Below, piece after piece: positions 17,365 to 27,033 of a stretch of DNA of 64,000 nucleotides. Numbering within the stretch: position 1 is the stretch's first letter; every line of letters starts with the position of its first letter. The position numbers and the translations under genes were made by a program. The notes under the pieces are model-generated. The model saw nothing but the letters and a program-made list of their open reading frames with translations, was not told the DNA's origin and ran no database searches. The DNA is from Myxococcales bacterium (lineage in GTDB: Bacteria; Myxococcota_A; Polyangia; Polyangiales; Polyangiaceae), in NCBI GenBank assembly GCA_004193285.1, contig SECP01000004.1:62001-126000 (forward strand). The letters are read 5' to 3'.

Positions 17365-20300
17365 CTACTGTAGCTCGGCAGAGAGTCGCTCGGCGAGGGT
17401 GCGCAGGCGCGGCTCCGGATCGCGGTCTTTCAGCTGGCGCAGCGTGGGCAAAGCAGCTCGGCCGGCGACCTGAGCCAGCGCCTTCAGGGCCGATTCCCGA
17501 ACCAGGGCGTAAGGATCCGTGAGCGCGGCGCGGGTGAGAGCCTCCACCGCGACGGGCTCCGCTTTGCCAGGAGTCATGCGGCCCAGGGCGTCCGCGGCGG
17601 TGGCGCGGAGTGGCCACTCTGCCTCCTGCCCCAGCCGAGCCGCGACCGCTTTGGAGAGCGATTGCTGCTCCGGTCCGAGCGCCGAGAGCACCGCCCGTCG
17701 CACGATCGGCTCCGGATCGCGGGTGAGAGCCTCCAGCGCCCGGGTCGCGGTGTCCTCTTTGCGGCCGACCAGGAACGGCAAGGGGACGAGCCGGAGATCC
17801 GGGTCCGGATGGGTGGTGAGCCGCGCCAGCGGCGCGACGACGCTCGCGCCGACGTCCGCGAGCAGCCGCTGCGCCGCCGCTTGCTCCTCTTCCTTCGGCT
17901 TTCGGCTGGCGGTCTCGAAGCTGCCGAGGGTGAGGCCGGAGCCCCGAGAGAGCGCTTCCGAAAGCGCGCGCGCGCGCCGGGGAGAGGACTCCGCCGCCGC
18001 CGCCGCCGCGCGCGAAAGCGACGGCGCGAGCTTCGCCAATGCGGCAATCTCTTGGGTGGGGTCGTGGGGAGCCGGGTGAATCGCGTCGATCACGCGGCGC
18101 ACGTCCAGCGCGCCTTCCGGGACCGGGAACACTTCGTCCGGCGCGACCGGCACGCCTGATACCAGCACCACCGCTGCGCGCGCGGCCGCGCGTCCGAGCT
18201 CCGGGGTGGGCTCGGTGAGCGTCTCCGCGATGGCGGCCGCAGCCGGCTCGAGCTTCAGGCGTGCGAGCGCCAAGATGGCTTGCGCGCGGACGCTCGGGTC
18301 CGGATCTCGAGACAGCTCGGTGAGGGCGTCTGCCTCTCCGCGCAAGCCCAAGGCCCCCGCGGCGTATGCGGCTGCCGCGCGCGGCAACGGGCCCGATTCT
18401 GGGCTACGCAGCAGCTTTTGCACCTGCGGAATGGCGCGGACGTCCCCGAGCCGACCCAGCCCCAGCACCGCGAGCGCGCGCAGGTTGCCGCTATCGCTCG
18501 CCGCGACCTTCTCGAGTGAGGCGAGCGAGCTCCGGGTGCCCAGCCGAGCCAGCGACCAAGCCGCCGCCACACTGACTGGGTCACCGTCACTCAGGTGCGC
18601 CCGGTTCGAGCCGAGCAGCAGCTCCGTGAGCTTGGGCTCCAGGCGCGCGTCGCGCAGGGTGCCGACCGCGACCATGGCGCGAGCGCGCAGCTCGGGATCT
18701 GCGGTGCCGCTCGCGTAGGAGAAGAGTGAGGCCGCCGCGTCCTTGTTGCCGACGTGCGTGAGCAGGGTGATGGCCACCTGCTGCTGCGCCTCACGCGGGT
18801 CCGACAGCGCGTCCAGCAGGGGCTTTACCGCGCGCTCGCCCAGCTTACGGAGGGCGAGGCGGGCTTCCTCGGACTCGGCCGCATCCTGACTCTTGGCCTT
18901 GTGCAGCAGCGGGTACGCGAGCGCTCCGTACACCTCCACGAGCAGCCGCCGAAAGATGGGCCGCTCCGGGTTGCCGAGCGCGATCGGCAGCAGGTCTTTC
19001 TCGAGCGACTCCAGGGTGCCGCGTCCGAGGTTCAGCTGCATCGACAGCCGCGCGGCTTTGTACACCAGCTCTTCGTCGGGAGAGGAGCGCACCACGCGCC
19101 GGAACAGCTGGTCCGCTTCGTCCAGCTGACCTTGGCCGACCAGCAGCTCCGCCAGCTCCAAGTACACGGCAAACAGCCGCTCGTTCTTGGAGATCGCGCT
19201 TCGGAACTCCGCGATCGCGCGCGCCGTATCCTGGCGCTTTTCGTACATTTCTCCGAGCTTTTTGTGCCCGTCGGCGTCGTCCGGGCCGAGCTCCACGGCG
19301 CGCGCGGCGTAGCTCAGCGCGCGGTCGTCCTGGTACAGCTCCGCCGCGTAGCCGGCCATGCGCTGGTAGTATTCGCGCGCTCGCTTCGGGTCCAGCTTCA
19401 CCAGCTTCTCGAGCGTAGCAAGCGCCGCCTCCAGCTTGCGCCCGAGCACCAAGACTCGCTCCAGGCGAGTGGAGTCTTCCACGTTGCCAGGCGCAAGCTG
19501 CGTGAGCCGGCGCAGCACGCGCTCCGCGTCCTCGTAGCGCCGGAGCCGTACGTGCGCCTCCGCGAGCAGCCGCCCCGCTTCCAGATCGGGCTCGCTGCCG
19601 GCAAACTTGCGCTCGAGCAAGTTGATGCGAGGAGCCAGCTGCCCGGTCAGGCTGAGCAGCGTCACCACGTGCTGGCGTGCCTCGCGCGCCGCATTGCCGT
19701 CCGCGGCGGCGTCGCGCAGGATTTGCTCCCAAATCTTCCGCGCTTCTTCGTAAGCGAGCCGCTGGCCATCGCGACCGCCGGCGGCGGCGCCCACGCGCTC
19801 TAGCCCCACCGCGTACGCGCGCCGCACCCGCGCCTGCTTGGGCTCACGCTTCACCGCCTCCGCGAGGGTCTCCAGCGCCTCTTGGGACATGTCGTGCTCG
19901 AGGAACACCTCTCCCAGGCGCAACAAGCCCTCCGCTCGCTCCGGGAGCAGCGTGCGCAGCCGCTGCCAGGTCTGCACCGCCTTCTTCTTGTCGCCTTGCT
20001 CCCAGTAACGCGAGCCGAGCTCCACGACATGCTCCGGATCCTGGCTGCCGCTCTGCGCCAGGCGCGTGAGCAGGGCGAGGGCGCGGTCCTTCTCTTCCAT
20101 GCGCTCGTAGAAATCCACGAGCGCGGTGAGGGTCTCCTCGTCGCTGCCGGAGCGCGCTTCCAGCGCGGAGAGCTCGGCCAAAGCGCGCTTTCGGTCGCCC
20201 CGCTGCAGCAGCGCCTCCGTCAAACGGAACACGTAGTCGGGGTTACGCGGGGCGCTCTTGATCAGCGAGTCGTACTCGGCGATGGCGGCATCCAGCTCGC

Positions 20301-21483
20301 CGCGCACCTCCAGGAGGCGCACGACGCGCAGGCGAGTGCCAACCTCTTTGGAGTCGCGCGCGAGCACCTTGCGGTGGGTGGCCAGCGCCTTCTCCACTTG
20401 GCCGGTCTCCTCGTACAGCTGCGCGAGGAGCTTGAGCTCTTCCGTGCCGCCCGCTTGCTTGGCCAGCCGCTCCACCAAAGCCGGGAGCCGCTCCGACCGT
20501 CGATAGACCTCGGCCAGTGCCTCCAGGATTTGCCGTCGCGCGCCGCTCTCTCCAGAGGAGATGGCGAGCGCGCGATCCAGCGCCGCCTGCGCCTCCGAGT
20601 TGCGGCCGGCTTGCGCCAGGGTTCGGCCCAAGTCCACCAATGCCGGGGCGAGGACGCGGTTGTCACCGGCGGCCGCCTTCACCACGCCCTCGTACTCGGT
20701 CACCGCGCGCTGCAGCTCGCCGCGCGCCAAGAGCTCGCGAGGCAGCTCCGCGCGCACGAAGAAGGAGCCGCGCGTCGCGGTGAGTAGCTGCTCGTGCCAC
20801 CCCTTTGCTTTCGCGAACTCCTTGTCGTCGAGGGCGAGCGCCATCAAGGTGCGCAGCACCTGCTCGCGCGTCGGCGCGTCCTTCACGTGGGGTAGCGCTT
20901 GTTCGAAGCGCGCGCGCGCCGCCGCCTTGTCACCACGGTCCGCGTAGAGGTGCGCCAGCGAAAGCAAGCCGATCGGGTTCTGCGGCTCCTTGCCGATGGC
21001 TTGCTCGAAGCTGGCGATGGCGCGCTCGGGCTGCGCGTCCTTTTTGTAGACTCCCCCGAGCGCGACCAGCGTGCTGTAGGGCTGCGGCTCCTTCGCCGCC
21101 CGGGCCGAGAGCTCCGCGACCAGCTTCTCCAGGTTTCCGTCGCGCTCTCGGTAGAGCTGCGTCAGCCGCTCGAGCGGAAACTCCGCGCCCGGCTGCGCGA
21201 GCACGATGCCCAAGTAGCGAGCGATCAGCGCTTCGCGGTTTGGCCCCTCCGGCTTCGAACCCGAAGCGTCCGGAGGCGGGGTGACCGCTTCTACCGGCTT
21301 CGCGCTGCTGGGCTGGCTCGCGGCTGGCTTACCGGCCGCCGGTTTGGCGCCGACTGGCTTGGGCGCTTTCTGCTCCGGCTTCGGCTTCTTGCTCCGCCCC
21401 GCGGGGTTGAACGCGATGGCCGGCGCCGTGAGCCCGACCGTGATGGCGGCGAGGGCGACGCTGAGCCGCAGTCGTCGGAGCAT
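17365..21483 (-). CDS. Giant exported TPR and HEAT-repeat scaffold protein
   Basis: The 1372-aa protein starts at ATG 21483, giving a signal peptide (MLRRLRLSVALAAITVGL, cleavage near AIA). A Lys/Pro/Ala-rich linker of about 70 aa follows. Residues of roughly 100-800 are many TPR units (for example LVALGGVYKKDAQPERAIAS and GLLSLAHLYADRGDKAAARA). From about 830 to the C-terminus the pattern changes to HEAT/PBS-lyase-like repeats with LGRLGDVRAIPQV, DPDPSVRAQAILAL and DPEPIVRRAVLSAL. Nothing catalytic is visible, so it is probably a periplasmic protein-interaction platform. An in-frame extension to 21792 has no signal peptide at its end and is rejected. It heads the operon with the lipoprotein and tsaD. 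Confidence 0.88.
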   Translation of the reverse strand: MLRRLRLSVALAAITVGLTAPAIAFNPAGRSKKPKPEQKAPKPVGAKPAAGKPAASQPSSAKPVEAVTPPPDASGSKPEGPNREALIARYLGIVLAQPGAEFPLERLTQLYRERDGNLEKLVAELSARAAKEPQPYSTLVALGGVYKKDAQPERAIASFEQAIGKEPQNPIGLLSLAHLYADRGDKAAARARFEQALPHVKDAPTREQVLRTLMALALDDKEFAKAKGWHEQLLTATRGSFFVRAELPRELLARGELQRAVTEYEGVVKAAAGDNRVLAPALVDLGRTLAQAGRNSEAQAALDRALAISSGESGARRQILEALAEVYRRSERLPALVERLAKQAGGTEELKLLAQLYEETGQVEKALATHRKVLARDSKEVGTRLRVVRLLEVRGELDAAIAEYDSLIKSAPRNPDYVFRLTEALLQRGDRKRALAELSALEARSGSDEETLTALVDFYERMEEKDRALALLTRLAQSGSQDPEHVVELGSRYWEQGDKKKAVQTWQRLRTLLPERAEGLLRLGEVFLEHDMSQEALETLAEAVKREPKQARVRRAYAVGLERVGAAAGGRDGQRLAYEEARKIWEQILRDAAADGNAAREARQHVVTLLSLTGQLAPRINLLERKFAGSEPDLEAGRLLAEAHVRLRRYEDAERVLRRLTQLAPGNVEDSTRLERVLVLGRKLEAALATLEKLVKLDPKRAREYYQRMAGYAAELYQDDRALSYAARAVELGPDDADGHKKLGEMYEKRQDTARAIAEFRSAISKNERLFAVYLELAELLVGQGQLDEADQLFRRVVRSSPDEELVYKAARLSMQLNLGRGTLESLEKDLLPIALGNPERPIFRRLLVEVYGALAYPLLHKAKSQDAAESEEARLALRKLGERAVKPLLDALSDPREAQQQVAITLLTHVGNKDAAASLFSYASGTADPELRARAMVAVGTLRDARLEPKLTELLLGSNRAHLSDGDPVSVAAAWSLARLGTRSSLASLEKVAASDSGNLRALAVLGLGRLGDVRAIPQVQKLLRSPESGPLPRAAAAYAAGALGLRGEADALTELSRDPDPSVRAQAILALARLKLEPAAAAIAETLTEPTPELGRAAARAAVVLVSGVPVAPDEVFPVPEGALDVRRVIDAIHPAPHDPTQEIAALAKLAPSLSRAAAAAAESSPRRARALSEALSRGSGLTLGSFETASRKPKEEEQAAAQRLLADVGASVVAPLARLTTHPDPDLRLVPLPFLVGRKEDTATRALEALTRDPEPIVRRAVLSALGPEQQSLSKAVAARLGQEAEWPLRATAADALGRMTPGKAEPVAVEALTRAALTDPYALVRESALKALAQVAGRAALPTLRQLKDRDPEPRLRTLAERLSAELQ

Positions 21484-21619
21484 GCATCCCAAGCGTACGC
21501 GGCCCTTCGTCGTCCTGCCAGGACAGGCGGTCGGGCGCGCACGACGAACCCAGCCGGCCCCATCTTGCCCCTCTATTCCGAGGGCGTCCGGGGGCGCTCG
21601 TGGTAGACCCGGCGGCGAG

Positions 21620-23881
21620 ATGGCTGGGCCAGAGGACGAAGGTACGCAGGGAGATTCCAAGGATTCGTCGCGGGGGACGTCTAAGGACCCCGCTGCACCG
21701 GAGCCTGCGCCTTCGGACGCTCCCGCACTCGCGCCGCTAGTTGCCTCGGGCGCCGGGGCAGAGAGTCCCGCTGCAAACAGCGACCTCGTCACGCCGGACC
21801 CGCTCGACGACAGCGGAGAGGACGACGCCGACGACGAAGAGGACGAAGAGGATGAGGACGAGGACGAGGACGACCGCGCTTCGGAGGCAGAGCTTCCTCC
21901 GCCGACGCCCGCTGCGCCGGAGCCCGAGCCGCTGTTCGACCAACACCCGTGGGCGGTGACTGCGCGCGTTGCGCTGGTGAGCGCGCTGCTCGGGGTCGCT
22001 CTCTCCGCCTGGCTTCAGCTTTCGATCAAGTCCAGCTGGGTTCCGGATTTTCTGATCAGCAACGTGCGCGGCCTCGCCGAGCGCAAGCTGATGATGGTGC
22101 TGCTCGGGGCCGGCTTGGTTGCGGGCGGGCTCGTCGGTCTCGGCTTGCTCACGTGGCTGCGCAAGCGCGGCCGCGAGGCGGAGCTCGAGCGCTGGCTCTG
22201 GTTCCTGGTGCCGGGCGTGCTGCTGCCTTGCTTGCCCGTCTTGTTCCGGGCCAAAGCCTGGCAAGGTCGGTACGAAGCGCTGCTGCCCATCGTCATCTTG
22301 ATGAGCCTGCTGTTCGAGGCGCTGGTGCTCCTCTCGCTCCGCTCCGTGCCTTCCCAGGCGCGCGAGTTCTGGAAGCAAACGCTGCAGCAGGTGCCAGCGG
22401 TGGTGAAGCAGCGCGGACCGCTCGTCTTGGTCGTGGCTAGCGCGCTGGGCTACGCCGCGTTCTTCACCTTTTTCTTGCTGCGCTGGCACTACAAGCTGCG
22501 CACCGGCAACTTCGACCTCTCCATCAACAACAACTTGATGTTCGGCGGTCTGCACGGGGACTTCTTGAAGAGCCCCGTCGCCTTCCCGGACGACCCCGGG
22601 AAGTACTTGGCGGCCCACGCCAAGTTCGGCCTCTACCTGTTCCTGCCGATTTACGCGCTCGTGCCGCGCCCGGAGACGCTGCTGGTCATCCAGTCCGTGC
22701 TCATCGGCGGGAGCGCGGTGCCGCTCTTTCTGTTCGCGCGCCGTCACTTGGCGGAGTGGAGTGCAGCCGCGCTCACCCTCGCCTACTTGGCGTACTACCC
22801 GATGCACGGGGCGACGTTCTCCGAGTTTCAGAACGTGCCCATCGCCGCCTTCTTCGTGTTCAGCGTGGTGTGGGCGGCGGACGCCAAGCGCTGGGTGCTG
22901 ATGGGCATCTTCGCGGTCATGGCGTGCCTCATGCGTGAGGACGTGCCGGTGGGCTTGTCCGTCATCGGCGTGTTCTTGCTCGCGAGCGGCTACCGCCCGA
23001 CCGCGGGCTTGGTGCTCGCCGCCTTCTCGACGTCGTACTTCCTGCTCCTGCGCTTCTACGTCATGGAGGAAGCCGGCGATTGGTGGTTTCCCACCATGTA
23101 CAAGGAGTTTTGGGCCGACGGCGAGCGCGGTTTTCGCAGTGTGATCAAGACCTTGCTCACGAACCCGCTGTTCGTGCTGTCCAAGCTGGCGATCGAAAAG
23201 AAGCTCATCTACCTCGCCCACCTGCTCACGCCTTTGGCTTTCTTGCCGCTGCGGCGCTGGTACCTCTGGCTGAGCCTGATCCCGGGCGCGCTCCTCACGC
23301 TCCTCGTCACCAACTACGACCCGCCGATTCAGTTTTCGTTCCACTACACCATGCACTGGGCGCCGTACCTGTTCATGGCCGCCGTTCTGGCGCTGGTCGC
23401 CATCGGCAAGAGCCCGGACCTCGGCCCCCAGCGCCGCCGCGCCGCCCTCTTCGCCTTCTGCGGCGCCTCCGCGGTGCTCAGCTTCAACTTCGGGGCGTTT
23501 GCGATGCGCGAAGGCGGCTTCAAAGGCGGCTTTCACAAGGTGGAGTTCACCTACACCCAAGCCGAGGCGGACCGTTACCAGCGCCTCATCGAGCTCGTCA
23601 AAGACATCCCCCAGGACGCGACGCTCGCCGCCACCGAGAAGGTCGGCCCGCACCTGTCCTCGCGCCGCATCCTCCACACGATGCGCACGGGCCCGCACGG
23701 GGCCGAGTGGATCGTCGCTTCCAGCCGCGAGCTGAAGCTCTCCAAGACCAAGCCTTCACTGCGCGCGGTGCTGGAGAAGAAGCAGTACGGCGTGGTCAAG
23801 CGCTCGGGGGACTTCGCCATCTTCAAGCGCGGCTACAGCACGGACGGCAACGAGAAGCTGATCAAAGACTGGAGCCTCTGA
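21620..23881 (+). CDS. DUF2079-type multi-pass membrane protein (GT-C-like)
   Basis: The 753-aa protein starts at ATG 21620. The first 110 residues are hydrophilic and include a dense Asp/Glu tract near residues 60-85. About 12-14 transmembrane helices follow. The segment KLRTGNFDLSINNNLMFGGLHGDFLKSP and the later GATFSEFQNVPIAAFFV, LMREDVPVGLSV and PPIQFSFHYTMHW match DUF2079, a family related in topology to GT-C lipid-linked-sugar transferases. Activity has not been shown for the family as far as I know. The acidic cytoplasmic leader is unusual. It is monocistronic, divergent from the TPR/HEAT gene. Confidence 0.85.
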   Translation: MAGPEDEGTQGDSKDSSRGTSKDPAAPEPAPSDAPALAPLVASGAGAESPAANSDLVTPDPLDDSGEDDADDEEDEEDEDEDEDDRASEAELPPPTPAAPEPEPLFDQHPWAVTARVALVSALLGVALSAWLQLSIKSSWVPDFLISNVRGLAERKLMMVLLGAGLVAGGLVGLGLLTWLRKRGREAELERWLWFLVPGVLLPCLPVLFRAKAWQGRYEALLPIVILMSLLFEALVLLSLRSVPSQAREFWKQTLQQVPAVVKQRGPLVLVVASALGYAAFFTFFLLRWHYKLRTGNFDLSINNNLMFGGLHGDFLKSPVAFPDDPGKYLAAHAKFGLYLFLPIYALVPRPETLLVIQSVLIGGSAVPLFLFARRHLAEWSAAALTLAYLAYYPMHGATFSEFQNVPIAAFFVFSVVWAADAKRWVLMGIFAVMACLMREDVPVGLSVIGVFLLASGYRPTAGLVLAAFSTSYFLLLRFYVMEEAGDWWFPTMYKEFWADGERGFRSVIKTLLTNPLFVLSKLAIEKKLIYLAHLLTPLAFLPLRRWYLWLSLIPGALLTLLVTNYDPPIQFSFHYTMHWAPYLFMAAVLALVAIGKSPDLGPQRRRAALFAFCGASAVLSFNFGAFAMREGGFKGGFHKVEFTYTQAEADRYQRLIELVKDIPQDATLAATEKVGPHLSSRRILHTMRTGPHGAEWIVASSRELKLSKTKPSLRAVLEKKQYGVVKRSGDFAIFKRGYSTDGNEKLIKDWSL

Positions 23882-23904
23882 GCCCGCCTTCGAGGCTCCG
23901 CTCG

Positions 23905-23947
23905 TTCTTACTGGAGTAGGCCTGGTTCGCGCGCCCAGCTGGGCGCG
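23905..23947 (+). repeat. Dispersed palindromic repeat, copy 1
   Basis: A perfect 18-bp palindrome (CGCGCCCAGCTGGGCGCG, 23930-23947) is preceded by TTCTT and GTAGGCC motifs that also precede the palindrome at 42542-42561. It lies 49 bp after the DUF2079 stop. The rest of the 23882-24137 gap shows no gene. Confidence 0.6.
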
Positions 23948-24137
23948 AGCGACCTGCAAGGCCGTGGGCCGCGTCCGAGCGACCGGCGCGGCCCAAGACC
24001 GACACGGCAGCTTCTGCCGGGTGAGCTGCGGAGGTGGCAGCCCACTCCCAGCGTGAACGGGCTGTTTTGCCGCGCCCTTCCTACGCACGCGCTCGAAATA
24101 GAGACGGGGCGGGCGCGGACGGGCGGTACGCTGGGGC

Positions 24138-26789
24138 ATGAAGTTGCGCGCGCCGCTGCAGGTCTCGTTGATGATGGCGGGGCTCGTGAGCCTGACTTCG
24201 TTCGGCTGCACCGACGACGAATCGCCCGTTGAGGCTGGCCCCGTGCGCGATGTCGACTACGAGCTGTTTCCCAGCACGCACGAGCTGAGCGCGGCGGACG
24301 TGGCGGCTATCTCCACGCTGGCCCCGGACGGAGCTCTGCGCTTCGAGCGACGGCCGGACTCGCTGACCAAGCTGCGGGTCGGCGAGGTGCTGCTCGCTGG
24401 CGTCACCAAGACCACGCCCCACGGCTTGCTCCGCGTCGTGCTGGACATTCAGGAAGAGGAAGACGGCGCGGTCCTGCTACGAACCGGCGCCGCACCGCTA
24501 CAAATGGCGTTTCGGCGGCTGCACGCGCGAGTGGCGGATAACGCGAGCCCCTTCGTGCGGGGCGGCAAGTTCACGGGGACGGACGTCGTACCGCTCGCTG
24601 TCTCGCCGCAGTTCAGCGTCAGCGGCGATCTGGGCGACCGCCAGAGCTACGAAATCTTGGCGTTCGACGGCGACGGCAACACGGCCACGAAGAACGACCA
24701 AGTCGCGGTGGACGCCACGCTCGGCGGGGGCGTCCGCTATGACCTCAGCCTGGACGTGGACTGGGGGACGGTCGAGCGCTTGCCCACGATCGTGACCGAT
24801 TGTCTGACCAGCGTGCTGAAGCTCACGGAGGGGGAGCTCCCTTCGTGCAAACCGGAAGACCTGCTGCCGGAGCTCGAGCTGGGTCTGGCGGTGGAGCCGC
24901 ACCTGGAGGCTTCGGTCGCGGTGAGCGGAGCCGCGAGCGTCGGCTTCGAGGAGTCTTTGGACATAGGAACGATCGCGCTTCCGCCGATCACGATTGGTCC
25001 ACTGGTGCTCGTGCCCAACGTGGACATCATCGCGACGGTGGCAGGCCGCGCTTCGGCGCGGTTCGATGCGAGCGCCCACGCAAACATCTCCGTGCGCTCG
25101 AGCGTTTTGCTCTCCTCGAAGATCGAAAACAGCACGCTGGTGCCGTTCGAGCTCGGCGAAGCGGATGCGGACGCGGAGACGCCGGAGGTGGACCTCTACG
25201 CCGAGATCAGCGCCAAACCGGGCGCTCGCCTCGTGCTCGCGCTGTACGGGGTGATTGGACCCTACGCGCAGCTCTCGGCGGCGGCCACGCTGCGCGCGAA
25301 CCCGCTGGAGAGTCCGTGCTGGGATTTCCGGGTCGGGCTCGAGACCGAGCTAGGGGTCATCGTCAAAACCCCCTCCTTGCCCGGCTTGGGCGCGCTCACG
25401 TTCTTGGATTGGAACACCGGGCCCGTGCCCCTGTGGGACACGAGCGTCGCGAGCGGCGAGTGCGAGCTGACCGAAGAGGGCCAGCAAGCGCCGCCCGGCG
25501 GCGGCCCCACCGCGGAGCTGCTGCAGCAGCCCAGCTTCACCCCGTGGGCCAAGCTGATGAAGCTGCCGGCCGACGGCGCACAGTTGGAGTCGATCCTCTC
25601 GTACCCGAGCGGCTTCCCGTTCCTCGCACCGAGCGTCGATGGGCGCTACGTGGCGGGCGGCGGCGGCGCGCGAGGACTCGTGAAGCTGGACGGCGACGGC
25701 AACGCGATCTGGCAGAGCGCGCTGTTCACGGAGAGCGACGCGCCACTACTTTCGCTCGGCTCCGTTCCGAGCGGTGACGCCGGCCTGCTCACGCTGTACC
25801 GGGGCACCAACGAGGCCTTCGTGCTCGCCAAGCAGAGTCAGTCCGGCGCTCTGCTCCGCGCCGTCGGCGTCACGCTGCCGGACGACTGCGGTGCGACGGC
25901 CCAAGGCCTAGTGCAGGGTGACGGCGCTGGCGCGCTCGTGTTCGGAGAATGCCCCTTTTCGCAGAGCGCTTGGCTCGTGGAGATGAACGACGACCTGGCG
26001 CTGGTCCAAAGTCATGAGCTGCTGGACACGGACGCGACCACGACGCGCCTCACCCCGACCGCGGCCACGCGGCAAGACGGCGCCTGGGTGCTCGCAGGGC
26101 AGCTGACTCGAGTCGACGAAGACGCCGGCTCGCTCGGCTTCGTGACGCGCTTGTCCCAGGCGCTCGAGCCGGTCGTGAGCTCCGCTTTCGCGTGCCCGGA
26201 GCGGCTCTCCTTCTACCCCACCGCGGTGATCCCGTCCGCGGCCGGAAGCGTTACCCTCGTTGGTGATGCCGCGGGCCTGGGCTACGTGGCGCGCATCAAG
26301 GCCGACGGCTCCCTGGGCTTCGCGCGGTTCCCGAACCTCGGCGGCGGCGTGCAGAGCGGATTTTCGCCCAACGCGGTCGTGGAGCTACCGACGACCGGGC
26401 TCGTGGTCGCGTCCACCGTGGACGGCGAAGGCGAAAACCCTACCGACGTCGTGCTGCTCGGCTTGGATGGAAACGGCTTCACCCTGTGGGGCCGTGAGTA
26501 CTTGCTCCAGGGCGAAGCCGGTCTTCGCGCGATTGGCTTCCCGAGCGCGCGATTGACGGACGACGGCGGCGTGCTGCTCAGCGCCACCGCCGGCCCGGAA
26601 CGCGACTCCGAGGGCGAGCTGCTCGCCTTCAAGGTGTTCGCGCGCGACGGCTCACTGCCGGACGAGTCGCTGGTTTCCAGCGTCGAGGTGGCGCCGGACG
26701 AGAGCCCGGTGGACGTCGAGGGGCGTGATTTCGCTCCCGAGCTGAAGCCCTTGGCCGTCAGCGTGAGCGCCTTCCGCGGCCACGACTGA
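24138..26789 (+). CDS. Large lipoprotein with a beta-rich domain and a propeller-like C-terminal half, function unknown
   Basis: The 883-aa protein has a signal peptide and probable lipid-attachment Cys24 (LTSFGC, a weak lipobox). Residues of about 30-440 form a beta-rich unit with repeated statements such as GLLRVVLDIQEEE and VVPLAVSPQFSVSG, and little Cys. After a Gly/Pro linker near 450-465 the second half shows repeating blades typical of quinoprotein or delta-60-like propellers (GRYVAGGGGARGLVKLDGDGNAIWQ, LGLDGNGFTLWGREYLL). No catalytic residues are evident. It is likely a surface or periplasmic binding protein. The gene that follows has related composition but an unclear start. Confidence 0.75.
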   Translation: MKLRAPLQVSLMMAGLVSLTSFGCTDDESPVEAGPVRDVDYELFPSTHELSAADVAAISTLAPDGALRFERRPDSLTKLRVGEVLLAGVTKTTPHGLLRVVLDIQEEEDGAVLLRTGAAPLQMAFRRLHARVADNASPFVRGGKFTGTDVVPLAVSPQFSVSGDLGDRQSYEILAFDGDGNTATKNDQVAVDATLGGGVRYDLSLDVDWGTVERLPTIVTDCLTSVLKLTEGELPSCKPEDLLPELELGLAVEPHLEASVAVSGAASVGFEESLDIGTIALPPITIGPLVLVPNVDIIATVAGRASARFDASAHANISVRSSVLLSSKIENSTLVPFELGEADADAETPEVDLYAEISAKPGARLVLALYGVIGPYAQLSAAATLRANPLESPCWDFRVGLETELGVIVKTPSLPGLGALTFLDWNTGPVPLWDTSVASGECELTEEGQQAPPGGGPTAELLQQPSFTPWAKLMKLPADGAQLESILSYPSGFPFLAPSVDGRYVAGGGGARGLVKLDGDGNAIWQSALFTESDAPLLSLGSVPSGDAGLLTLYRGTNEAFVLAKQSQSGALLRAVGVTLPDDCGATAQGLVQGDGAGALVFGECPFSQSAWLVEMNDDLALVQSHELLDTDATTTRLTPTAATRQDGAWVLAGQLTRVDEDAGSLGFVTRLSQALEPVVSSAFACPERLSFYPTAVIPSAAGSVTLVGDAAGLGYVARIKADGSLGFARFPNLGGGVQSGFSPNAVVELPTTGLVVASTVDGEGENPTDVVLLGLDGNGFTLWGREYLLQGEAGLRAIGFPSARLTDDGGVLLSATAGPERDSEGELLAFKVFARDGSLPDESLVSSVEVAPDESPVDVEGRDFAPELKPLAVSVSAFRGHD

Positions 26790-26790
26790 C

Positions 26791-27033
26791 GACGAGTCGC
26801 TCGCTCGCAGCCCCATCGCTCGTCGTTCGAGCTTCGATGGGGGGACGTCGCCGCCGGTCCCAAGCTACGGTGCGGAGCCGTGTCGCTGCGCGACGGACGA
26901 TTGCGATGAGTGGTGGCTGCAGAGGCGCGAAGCCGCAGGCTGGCGGAACCTCGCGACCGTCAACGGTCAGGGGGAGCATTTCGCCGGGCTCGCATGTACC
27001 GCAAAGAGCGCGCTGCTCGTCGGTAGCCAGCGC
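26791..27033 (+). other. Coding-like segment in frame with the next gene but lacking a usable start
   Basis: Frame 1 reads through 81 codons of normal-looking protein (including PCRCATDDCDEWWLQ) directly into the 27034 ORF. It contains no ATG, GTG or TTG after the last in-frame stop at 26764. An out-of-frame ATG at 26837 is followed by a G run (six G including its own). One extra G there would join it to the long frame. See findings. Confidence 0.5.

Noticed and set aside
21737-23698. Minus-strand frame opposite the DUF2079 gene
   Set aside because: The plus-strand frame has clear membrane topology and family strings; the opposite frame is Arg/His/Glu-rich and motif-free.
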